Below, piece after piece: positions 47,320 through 58,560 of a DNA stretch of 64,000 bases (the first letter of the stretch is position 1; each line of letters opens with the position of its first letter). The stretch is from Ophthalmolycus amberensis. Lineage: Eukaryota; Chordata; Actinopteri; Perciformes; Zoarcidae. The notes under the pieces were generated by a model. It saw only the letters and a program-made list of their open reading frames with translations, did not search any database and had not been told where the DNA came from. Made by a program: the position numbers and the translations under genes. Where the stretch lies: positions 1,638,501-1,702,500 of the forward strand of contig JAFEUB010000736.1 of the NCBI GenBank assembly GCA_024529925.1, given 5' to 3'.

Positions 47320-50300
47320 TTACTCAATGATGGGAGCTGAGCGATCGTTGGTGACAGTTCTTCTGAGTCGGACGTGGGCAAATGGATTGGCCCTAAAAGG
47401 AGGAAAGAAGAAAAATGAAAGGTATGACAGTTGCACATTATATAAACTGGTGATTAAAGGGGAGCTCTTGCAAATAAGTATTGTACATTAAACAGTAGGA
47501 AATGCAAGAAACAAGCAAAAAGAAACAAGAGTAGAAGTACAGCCATGCTAGCTGCTCTGTGAGACTAACGCTAGCATGCTCACATGCTCACAATGACCAT
47601 GCTAAATTAGCTATTATTTATTGCAATTCATCTTTTGGGGAACTTGAATACTTGTATCAAATTTCCTTAATAACCGAACAAGGAAACCTCATGGTAGCGC
47701 TAGATGAAAAGTCAAGTGATCACCTAATCACTTTGTCATTAGGATTCATCCTCTCACCACCATGAATGTCTATACAACATTACATGGCAACTCATCCAAG
47801 ACTTGTTGAGATATTTAATTTTCCACCAAAGCAACAGACCCGACACTGTCATGCCCAGAGCCATGCCGTTAGCTTAGCTAAAAAACTAAATTGAATGCCA
47901 AAAACACTGGATTCTTTTCATCCCATGATGACGTATTCGAGCCCATAGCTTCTTATGTCAGACCCTCCTTGCCTGGTAGTTTCAAACTCAAAGCTCCTAG
48001 TTCGTAACCCTGCCTTCAGTTTGAAATTGGTAATCCCCAGACGTGACTAGTAAATTGACTGTGACATATAAAGCTGGTGGAATGTCCCTTTAATGACAAA
48101 CAAAGCACCTTCGAATTGCTAAAAGTTACCTGGTTGGAGAGGATGGTGGAGAGACCAATTCTGCGGTGATCTGAAAAGTGAAGAAGCGATAATATTAAAA
48201 GGATATTTTGACTAAAGCTCCATTATTATGAAGCGTCTGTATCTCCTCCATGAACAGTGAGGCTCAGTTTGGAGAACACATTGACCTTTGACCTCCTCCC
48301 AAAGGTTTCATGTTTCTGACCTTGTTGCTGTCGGCCATGCTGTACGGGCGCGGGCGGAAAGTGCTGACCCTCTGAGGAGGAAGGGAGTGCTCCTCTGATT
48401 CGGGGGTGAGGGCAGGGAGACCTGCAGACACCAGCTTGTCAAGTTGGCCCGTACTGGTGCTGTTAGCCTTAGACAAGAAGAGAGAGCTGGAGGGAAGGAA
48501 GAGGAAAGAATACACAAGGAAAAAGACAAAAGGAAACACGAGTTGAGATCTGTTGGTTTTGTGTTAATTCATCAACAAAGCTGTTGGCGTTGGAAGTGAC
48601 TGTACGAGGGAAAGGGCGGTGGAAAGACTAGAGGGCAAACAGCAAGTGTCATTCTGCAGTTCATGAGCTCCTCTGCACTTTCTGTGTGTCCGGCTGAGGA
48701 CGCTTTGATTTATTGAGAATACAGATGGAATTGGTAAGGGTGTCATGTTATTGTCCACATGAAAATGACCCCATTAAGGTTTTCTGTGAATAAAGCAATG
48801 TTATAACTTCCTACTTTTTGCCGATTGCTGATATAATGAGTTGTACAACAACTGAAGGGAAGAGAAGGAAGACGTTCTGTCACTAACAGTGTCAAAGTTC
48901 ATCAACAATCTCTAAACCACCAGATTTGAGTGTTTGTGCTTCTTTGATTTACCTCTCGAGGTGATCCATCTTACTGTGCTGTGACTGAGTGTAGGCGAAA
49001 GGGAACCAGCCTTTCCTGTGAGGGAACATTTGACAACACTGATGAATAACATAACAAGAGTTTAAATCAGCAAGTCAGGGGTGTGTGTGATGAAGAAAAC
49101 TCTCCATTGTCCTATATGAATATATTTGTTAACCTGGTGATAGAGAGACGTTTGCACACACAGCCTTGTCTTATGGCATGAGACATTTCAGAGTCTTCTA
49201 ATGTCGTGCATCACACCAGTGCAAAACATTGCAAGGCCCTCTCAAGTTATACGGCCGATCATTCTGTGGTTTTCTACATCAATGTGAGGTTTGTAAAACA
49301 TACCGTCCAGTTCGTTCATTTTGACCGTAGTGCCATCCGTCTCTGGGCTCAGAGATGAGCAGGGTGATGTTGTCACCTGGCAGGAAGTGCAGTAAGCAAG
49401 CCCCGCCTCCTAAGCCGCCGCCCTCCAATGCTCCGGGAGTGTGAGCGAACATGGCTTCCACACTGGAAGGTCCAGATAAAGGCAGCGTCCTGGGGAGACT
49501 GGAGCCTTGGGAGAGAAGAAAGAGGATTAAAGGTTATTGTCAGCCATGTGCCAACACATGGCTGATAATCTCTTTATCGCACTGATATCAGCGTGACTGT
49601 TTAGTTTTCACTCTCCTACAGCTGTGTCAGAAGTGTATTAAGTTACTGCTAATGAAAACACAACATTGACTTATGCTGCTGCTTCACATTAAAAGTATTT
49701 TTGTCAGCGGATCACTTGTAAACATTTCTGGGAGTAATGACGTAAAAAGGTTGTTGAAATGAAATAATTCCTCATAAATACACTGAGTTTGTTTGGCATG
49801 AGTGTTTACCCCGCACCACAGATGTCGCCAAATCAACAGGCTGGAGACACTCAAGCATACAGAAGAGACTCGTCACATCTTACCCTGAAAGCCGCCCAGC
49901 CTCATTTCACTGGCGGGTCTCTTCGGCAGTGGAAGTGTAGCTGTTGCACACATGTCAGCGGTCTTCAGCAGCCAGGGATTATGTGACGGTGATGAAGCAT
50001 TGCTTCCCCCTGGTCCCACCTGTTGGTGCAGTAGCTGCAAAGGAGTCATGGCCCTGGAGAGAGGAGCACTGTGGGGCAGCGGCGGACTGTGAGGAGCGCT
50101 GTGGGTGATGGGGAGGGTCATGCCGCGCAGAGAGATGCCGGCCGAGGAGATCTGGCTGAGCGACATCACCGTGGAGGGGATGAGGCTCGGGGAGAGGTTG
50201 GATGTGTTGGTGGCCAGGAGGAGAGAGCTTTGCTGGGCCGAGCCGCCGGACGTGGTGGGGGTGGACGCAGCCGGGCTGACGCTGCCACTGGCACTGGTGT

Positions 50301-53300
50301 CGGGGAGGGGGCTGGCTGATGCACTGAGGGGTGTGCTGTTGTGCTGAGGAGACGCTCCTCGTGATGAACCTCCAGCAGCTCCTCCAGTGGAGAGGGAGCA
50401 GAAAGTCTGGGGGGAGCCCTGTGGAGGACAGCCTTCACTATGGGAGGAGGAGGGGAGTGAGCGCTGCTGGGAGCGACTGGAGTCTCCATTCAACAGAGGA
50501 GGGACTTCTTGAACAGAGAGCCTCTGAAAAATCAAGGACAGATACTGTTAACTGCCAGAAACTAGAAGCCACTGTTAAAAATCGAATATTGTGAATGTCT
50601 TAATAAAGTTTTTAGTGTTAAGTTTTCAGGTACCAAAAGTGTGGACTCGAGTCACCTGACTTAGATTTGAGTCAGACTTACAAATCTGGTGACTTTAGAC
50701 TTGTCTGGGCAAAATCAAAAAGGACTTTGTGACTTCCAGTTTGACTTCTCTTGGACTTACAGACTATGCAGCCAAGATATTAGAAGCCGAAATGTTGTCT
50801 TTCAGAATCAGCAATATCTTAGCTATACGTATCTGTCATTGATGGGTTACTGTTCTTAATTCTATAATGACTAATATAGGAATTAAATTGTGACTTGACT
50901 CAGAACTTCCTAGCAAGGCTTGTGAGTTACGTGTAACTTGGAAAACAATGACTTTGTCCCAACTCTCTAGATGGCTTTGTGGGTTTCAAGCCATCAACCC
51001 ACCATGTAATCCTTCTGTGGGAACCACACACGATGCTGAGATTAATGCTAAGTCCAAAGAACACATCAGACATGGTATAAATAAAAATGATCTGACCTGT
51101 TCTGGCTGAGCGGAGCCGATCTTTGTGTGGCGGAGGACCTCGGCTATCCCAGCAGCCCCTGAGCCTGGAGGCGCAGTGTGACGCAGCAGATTCAGAGCGC
51201 GCTCTGGGAGTTTCGTGGGCTGAGAACATGACTGCTGCCAACAGGAGAGTTTCTGAGACAGAAGCTCTCTCACCTGGATAATATTCAGAAGGAGAATAAT
51301 GTTAAAGGAGAAGACTTTAATAGTAGTTGGGGACTATTTTCAGCTCTGGATTAATACATCTGGATTTCAGAACGTTACCTGATGAATAAATAAGTAAATG
51401 TGAACAGATCACCTTGGAGTGGTAGTTGATGAGCAGTTTGGTGACACAACACTGTCTGTCCACCAGGAAGCAATATCGTCTCCTTTCCTCTGTGAGCGCA
51501 GACTTGTAACCCGAGGCCACCAGTGCGTCCAGCTCGCCTTGGCGACGACTCATCAACTCCACAAACTGAAGGAAACGCCAGAGAGATTTAACTGCAAACC
51601 TGAACATCCTTCAACAAGCACGTACAGTCCTGCATTCACAATCGCATGCACACATGTAGCCCTCAGAGACGGAGTGACCTTTAATGCACATTGTACGGAG
51701 GGAGGAATAAGTGAGGTCATATCCTGCCTGTTGCACAATGATAACCAAATCCAAATCATAAATCTCTATACTTTTGCCCTGGTGACCTTTTTGATCTGAC
51801 ATAACCCTCCAAGTGGCGCAACCCTTTCACCCTGTTATATCATTCATATTCCTCCAGTAATGGCTTGAGCACTAAGTGGCTCTGAGGAATCAGCTGAGGC
51901 AGATTGGTCTTTAATCTTATTCACACTGGCCTATTTCTTACACAAATGCTCACACACCTTTTTTAATCTGCTGTCATGCTGAGTGTTTCTGAGTTGTGCA
52001 TTTTACTTAAAAATCTGTGTATTGAATATGTATTTCTTTCCACCCCCCATGTGGAGCTCTGGGCTTCACTTACCTGCATCTCTCTGTCTCCATATTTGTT
52101 CGGGTGGCGACTGCCCTGGCTCTTCCTGCGGAGTTTCTTCAGCTGAGACTGGCAGCGCTCGATAGACTCAGATTTAGACCTCCGCTCACTCTGATACTTC
52201 TTGAGAGTGGCCTGAGAGGGAAGAGGGAACAAATCAGAATATTCATTCAATAAGTGTTGAATGAAAGGTTTGACAGAGCGAATATTTAAGATTTACGTGT
52301 GGTTGAGTCCACTTTTATTTATTACGGTGAACTTTTTTTTAAACCATTAATCAGCTACATTTAATATAATTATCCTTGTGTATTTTCACATCATTAATTC
52401 AATAATTTCCATTATTAATTTGCCTTCCAGACAAATTAAACTAAACGAAACATTTCATATATCAAAAGTGAACGGATGTTTTAACTTACTGTGAGGTATT
52501 TAATATCCAGTTCCAGCTTCTGCTCCAACTGGGCGAGCAGCTCAGAGTGAAACAGCTTTAACTGTTGATGAAAGATCCATATGCAGAGTTTTAGAGGAGA
52601 CTGACACTGTGACGTCCACTAAAAGGCCTTATCACAATTCAAAAAATAATAAATTACCGGTAACTAACTTTCTTAATAAACGAACAATGGTACTCCTTCT
52701 GGTCACAATATATATTTCAAAATGTTTGCTAGAATAATAGTTGTGCCGATAACATGAAATTATTTGAGCACGCAGTCTTACCACGTCTTCCAGCTGCACC
52801 TGAATCTGTCTGTGGACCTCAGCCATCTGAAACAGTGTGTCTCCTGTGAGCAGCAGTAAAACACAGTATTATACATGATGTAGATCATCTGCGTTTATTA
52901 GCTAACCTGTGCAGAAAACTTTAAATCTGTGCTCCAATGATGGCTGTTCACAACAGTGTCAACATCTACAGAGATGCAGGACAACGCATCGGTAAAGATG
53001 TCATAAAACTTGCTGTTTTAACACAGTTTCTCATTTACAAAGTGGCGGTCAGCTGTGTGTCCCTCCCTCGGTCACACAGCTCTGTAGTATGTGGTGGCTG
53101 GCATCTCGCCCTCCGACTCTCCTGCCTGCCTCCCCCGCTGTTTTCAGCATTACAATGAGATCATGTGGTGTTGTTAATCTCCCAACAATGACCCTACTCT
53201 CTCCCTCTCCCTCTGTTCTCTCCCTCTCGCTCTCTACATTTCCTCACTCCCTCTTGTCTTCATCTCCTCCCTCACCAACACAGACTATTTTCAACTTCTC

Positions 53301-53859
53301 TCCAGCTGTCACATCAACTCTCTTAACTTTATTAGGTCCATCACAAACTTATTTATATTTGCTCCTCGACCCGGTCCTTCTCTACCAGCCGCCCACTCAC
53401 CCAGCTCTTTGGAGCCTTGGCTGTCGCTCGCCAGCTCTCCAAGTTTCACCAGAGCATCAAAGTACCCTTTGGCCGCCACAGTTACTCCTGAAGAAGAGAG
53501 TACATATGAGGGAAAACTGAAAGATATCCTGTTCAGTGATTCAGACAAATCAAAGGCCAGTGGCTCCTGAATGATCCCGTGTTTGACTAACCCGTCAGGG
53601 CTTTCTCATAGTGTTTCCCCATGGTCACAAAGTTCTTCAGACTGGGGTTGAACTGGTCCAGAATCCCCTGTAGACAATGATACATAAATAACAAGGATAG
53701 TTGAATTATGACAAGCAAAATTTGTGGAGCTTTTTCATATTTTAAACCAATTCTCTACACTTGATTAGGTTCAATGTTGGTGCAGTTGAGAAATAGACAG
53801 AGGAGACATACCTTATAGACATTTTCTGTCATCTTGTTGACCTCTTCTGTTCGAGACAT
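47320..53859 (-). CDS. baiap2: BAIAP2 (IRSp53)-family I-BAR and SH3 protein
   Basis: I-BAR protein that bends membrane outward and links Rho GTPases to actin. Exons: 53859-53812, 53667-53592, 53487-53401, 52843-52782, 52561-52490, 52211-52074, 51565-51413, 51273-51097, 50523-49884, 49505-49304, 49015-48953, 48486-48321, 48170-48130, 47392-47320; all in phase, 665 residues. Residues 1 to about 235 form the I-BAR domain (NPSLKNFVTMGKHYEKALTG, KGYFDALVKLGELASDSQGS, LKKLRRKSQGSRHPNKYGDR, ALTEERRRYCFLVD), closest to BAIAP2 rather than BAIAP2L1 or L2. Residues 272-484 are one Ser/Pro/Thr-rich exon in place of the usual CRIB region, which I do not see. SH3 follows at about 495-570 (GDNITLLISEPRDGWHYGQN, KGWFPFAY), with a glycine-rich insert. 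The end NPFAHVRLRRTVTNDRSAPI is the family C-terminal WH2-like motif. Exact paralogue uncertain. Confidence 0.9.
47543..47880 (-). repeat. Dispersed fish repeat, second copy (inverted)
   Basis: In the last intron of the BAIAP2-like gene. The left end carries CAGCCATGCTAGCTGCTCTG, the reverse of the end of the 17345-17702 copy, followed by AGCATGCTCACATGCTCACA and the TTCATCTTTTGGGGAAC block. Strongly diverged and of the same unassigned class. Confidence 0.5.
50634..50970. repeat. Dispersed repeat rich in GACTTG/GACTCGAGTC
   Basis: Intron of the BAIAP2-like gene. It runs from TGTGGACTCGAGTCACCTGA through repeated GACTTNNGACTT words to AACAATGACTTTGTCCCAAC. I recall similar sequence as an abundant fish repeat, class unknown. 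Confidence 0.5.
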
Positions 53860-54622
53860 GTTTCTTCTCTCAGTTATATGCTGCCACAATGTGATTTTGT
53901 ATTGTTTGTTTCTGTTGTTCGGGGCCTTAAGCTTCACAGAAGACAGGTACCCCCTAAAAGAGGAAACACAAAGAAACGATACAGTGAGTGATGATCTCTA
54001 ACAATGACCCATGAGATTTACCCCAAAACTTGATGAGTGTATCTACCTTCATGTCAATAGAGGAAAGATGCTATCAATGCACTTATTTGTGTTATTTTAT
54101 ATTTCACAGCAAGTGTCAATTGTTGTTATTGTGCCACGTGTAAAGAGGACCCCCTGAAACAACCGTATAATAAAATCATTGGGAGGTTTCAAGTAGAAGA
54201 ACTCCTTTGCTCTTAAGAAGCAACTACAAAAATCTGAAATCCTCATATTCCCAACACAATAATCTCTACAGCGCCATTGTTGTCTCTATAAATGACTGTA
54301 GGGGTGAGATTTGAACCAGCCAGAGGGTTTTTTTAAGGCCATCGACCCATCACAATAAGTGAAGAGGATGTCAGACCGTCTTGTGTTTCGTCTGAGGTCA
54401 GCAGTGTTATTTTCACATGGATCTCCTCTGTGTCTCAGCTGCCAGTTTCTACATTATCGCTTCGCAACATTACGGCAACCTAAATATTTCTCCAAGATAT
54501 GTGTGCCAGACGAGTTATACCATTTCAGATAAGAACAATGGGCTCCTCCAGTCCGAGTCACAGGTGTCAGAGCACTGAATAAACACGCGACAACAACGTT
54601 TCCTCGGCCGAGAGGACGATCA

Positions 54623-54654
<32 letters not shown>

Positions 54655-56597
54655 GCAAGTCTGGATTTTATGGCAAAAATTTTATGCCAAAAATTTTCCC
54701 TGTGTCCTCCTTTGTTACAGCGAGATTACAGGGAAAACGTTGACCCAGATCAACTAATAGTATATGACACAAAGAAAACATTTCCAGTCTCTTGCTCATT
54801 AAGGCCACCCTGGTGTATTCTGTAATATGTCAGAGGAGCTGCATTAGCTGCAGGAAAAGACAGAAAAGTGGGAGCTTTGTCCAAACTTTGCCTGTTTTGT
54901 TTAGTTTGAAGGACTTTAAAGCTTTGCACATCAATTAAAATGATTAAATAAAATACTGAAGATAAATAAAAGATCATTTGCGTGTGTGTATATTCTATCT
55001 TACTGTGGTTTAATTCTAAGACAAGTGTTGCTTGTTTCAGGATGCAACAGGAACAGTCTGCAGGTGGTTGGGAAACCGATACAGAAGATGCATTCATGCG
55101 GTTTGGCCTCTTTAAATTTCTTCAAAAGGTTTGGAAGCAGACATTGCATTTAAAAAACATGAATTAACCATCAATCTCACGTGAGTCTGCAATGAAAGAA
55201 TTATGATCTCCAACCATTTTGATAATTGATTACTTGTTTGAGTCACTTTTCAAGAAGAGGATTCACTCTGTATAACATGATGGTCAGCTGAACATCTTTG
55301 GGTTTTAGAATAATGCTCAGAAAAAAACAATTGATTGTAGAGCAAATGATGGTGACTCTTTTTCTATTTTTTGACATTGCTGAACCAAAAAGAAAATTGT
55401 ATTTAAATGATTTATGCAAGAATTCAAAGTAACAGCGCATTTTGGTGGTTTTGAAAGTATCTTGTTTTGTTTCATGTTTAAATGATGCCAGATATTCATG
55501 CATCTACTTCCTGCCTTTCTCTAGAGAATGAATGGTGCAACATTGCAGCTAAAACCGTACTCCAGCACCAAGTGAGCCTTTTCTTCGGCACCATCTCATC
55601 TTATTTCAACAAGTACATCAACGTCTTTGGAAATAATGAGGCAAATGCAATATAACCCCCCAAAAAAGCACAAGCACAACATGCTAAACCTGCGTGCCTG
55701 CGCATATGAACATGAATAAATAAGTTGGGTAATTACACAGTGGATGTTTTTCCTGAGTATTTACTTTTGCTTTTTCCTAAGCACCCTGTCATTTGTTCAC
55801 ACGGTGCAGCGCAGTAACAGCTACCTGTTGATCTCTCAGCTCCACTTCCATTTCTAAAACACTAACACATAATTCAGCTACTTTGAAAAAACAAAACAAA
55901 AATAAGTTACATACCTTTTCTGATCTCATTGTGGGAAACGATAAAGGCTTCCTGCGCGTCTTTGAGTGCTAAATGAACAGTACAACACCCCCTCTTTTCT
56001 TCCCATTAGGCTACTCTCCCTCTCGGTTAGTTAGTGGGGGGTTGTTTCATCCAGCAGAGCACTAAATCTCCCCTCCACCCCTTTTTCACATGGCCCTCTC
56101 TCTCCTTTTCCTCCTCTCTCTGCCTCTCTACTCTCAGGAATCGGGGTCAGATATTTGGTGCCGTTCAGTACCTCTCCTCATTACTGAGCCGATTACAAAC
56201 ATGCCTCCACGCCCGCACAAACCGGCCAGCAGAAAAAAACCACCGACAAAAACCCCCGCCCAGTACAACCAGCTCCGTGCAGTTGGAAACCACAGTCAGC
56301 CTCCCATTCTGTGTCTCCCTCTCTCTCTGTCACTGGGGCAGAATAACAATGAGCCAACGGGACCTCGTCTGAATAGGAGCAGGAGAATAATGACTTGAAC
56401 TTTTTAAGCCAAAGACAGCGCAGCACATGCAGGCCTATCGCTGGCCTCCATACACCCGGACCTTCACATAGTCCTGCTCCCCATTCTCAAAGGGGGGGCA
56501 CAAGTAGGAGGAGGAGGAGGAGGAGGAGGAGGAAGAGGCCCTGCGTGGCCCTTCATTTACTGCAATAAAATGCTAAGAAGATTAAAGGCTAATGTAT
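53860..56597. other. 5' region of the BAIAP2-like gene, no further coding exon proven
   Basis: Upstream of the start codon on the minus strand. The ATG exon extends back to a probable acceptor (TCTTTTAG, around 53955). A candidate noncoding or alternative exon is 55915-55968 (minus), with acceptor TTTAG and donor GTATGT. It cannot be joined to the ATG exon without meeting a stop. Other contents: a homopolymer G run at 54626-54650, CT-rich DNA at 56090-56130 and an AGG microsatellite at 56508-56530. Confidence 0.45.
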
Positions 56598-58551
56598 TGT
56601 TACGTGAATCTGGGGGGTGACCCCTCACGATTTTTATTCGATAATAAAAAAGTTTAAAATTAATTAATTAGTAATTTTTTTTTTTTTTTATTATTTCTAT
56701 TTGAGTTATTAAAGCTAGATTCCTTATATAAATGTTTTCTCAATTTATCCGGAAATAGTTAGTAATAAGAAAAATAGGAGGCCTTTTGTTTGAAACGAAC
56801 AAAAGTTTGAGCAGCTTTAGCTCCGTGCCAACACTGATGCGCAGAGGGCAGGAGGGTCTGCCGGCGATAGATCAACCCTTGCGATCCACCAGAGGGACCA
56901 CAACTCCACGTGACTCGTGCCCGGCGGAGTCGGTCCTTCCCTGTGCGTGCTCCTGATGCCTTAAGATTCGGCGAGAAGGAGGAGACACGATTGTTAATTC
57001 GTTCTCTATATGATTCGCGCACCTGACCTTGCGGGAGACATTCGGGAGGAAGGGTTCCCGAAGCCTTAGTCCCTGTTTTTGCCTCGCGCACTGCTCTACT
57101 TTAAGAGTGACTTTTACCGGAATCTAAGTTTGCACTAGAATATTCTTCAATTGCCGACACAAACCAGGTCGATGGCCTGCTTGCTGTCCCGTCTGAATCG
57201 AACCACCGTACCTCACCTTGATAATGTAATTCGGTCGCTCAGACTAGCAGTCGGTCTTATAAAAGTATTAACTTTTTTCTTTTAATGTACATCGTTCCTT
57301 AACCCTTTTCGAATTTGATAGGACCCAGCTTTAGAGCCCAAACCGTTATAAAGCTCTCTTAATACGCAAGCGGGTCCCTTCCGGGTGTCATTGCTTATAC
57401 TAGAGCGAAACAAATTTGAATAAGTATCAGTGTGGTTTGTGCATGTCAAGAATGCAATCAGTGGTGTACCGAGCTGGATCAAACACAACTTACCCCCAGG
57501 GGCTGAGAAAGGTCCGACGAGGTGTGCCCCCCTCCTGTTGGCTTCTCAAGAAACTTTGAAGAAATCGAGTCGGTCGCAGAATCTAATTCGTTATTTATTT
57601 ATTTGTATTCAAATAAAAGTATAATCTCTTGGTCCAAAATACAGAGAAAAAATTGTTAACTGAAAAATATAAGAAAAATCACTTAAATGTTCAAAAACCC
57701 CTTCAGAGTAGTTTACAGACAGAGTTCCATATACGAAGAACAAGTTCAACCATTAACTACCTCCGTTCACGGGTCCCCGCACACGACTCCCAAAAATCAG
57801 CAAAGGATCTTTAAACAACTCTGTCTCCGCCAGCAGACTGGCTGGCTATGTAGCCTACGGAGGAAAAAGTTGATGATTAACCCATCGCAGGAATAGACAG
57901 AGTGAGCTTCTCTCCTGACTCAACTTCAAAAAATCTTCTAAGTATTCTTAAAAACTCTGACTCTCAAAGTCCGGAGGTCTGCAAGAAGTTTAAAGTTCTA
58001 CCCCCGTGCAGGCAGAAGCCTGCACGGGGTTCTTGTTCGAGACTCCTCACACGACCGCTCACACGACTGCTCACACGACTGACTTTGATTTAAAACCGTC
58101 TCTATTTATACCCTTCTGGAGCTGGGGGCCCCTGAACACTTCCCACATAACTTGAGTGATGACACATAACTTCCCCCTTTCACCCACGTGACCTTAAACC
58201 CGGGTATGCTTTGATATATGTACCCGCCTCCTGACTAATGACCTTACATTCCTACGACTGCCGACTCGGTCTAGTGACTTTGTCTCCGGCCGCCTTGAAA
58301 CCGTCTTCGCCCTCTGCTTGAACTTCTGGCCCTTTTTTGCCCTCGGCGTGAACCGAGAAGCAAGCATGGGGGTGTGTGTGTGTGTGAGTCTGTGAGACCA
58401 TCCTGCTCTTGTGTGTGTGTGTGTATGACAACAGAAACATGTCTGTGTGGCAGGTGCAATCTTATAAGACTCCGAGTCATATGCCTGATTTAACCAGGGC
58501 TTTGCCGGGTAGAGACATCACGATTTCGCAAAACTTCCACCGTGTTCAACA
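56598..58551 (-). repeat. 3' LTR (left copy)
   Basis: On the minus strand the LTR starts TGTTGAACACGG and ends GATTCACGTAACA. A TATAAATA box is at 58103-58110, so transcription should start near 58075. This gives U3 of about 475 nt. A perfect 12-bp hairpin (58002-58029) lies early in R. AATAAATAAA (57594-57603) is the probable poly(A) signal, giving R of about 500 nt and U5 of about 970 nt. Short open frames inside occur identically in both LTRs and have no recognisable product. Confidence 0.9.
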
Positions 58552-58560
58552 CCCTCTCTT
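58552..58560 (-). promoter_or_regulatory. Polypurine tract
   Basis: The minus strand reads AAGAGAGGG directly before the 3' LTR start TGTTG, the expected position for plus-strand priming. A similar GAGAGAGGGTGTT occurs again at 58718-58731, about 170 bp further inside. Confidence 0.8.

Noticed and set aside
56759..57091. 110-codon frame present twice (also 61656-61988)
   Set aside because: Both copies lie at the same place in the two LTRs (U5 part). No start context, family match or expected LTR gene; duplicated only because the LTR is.
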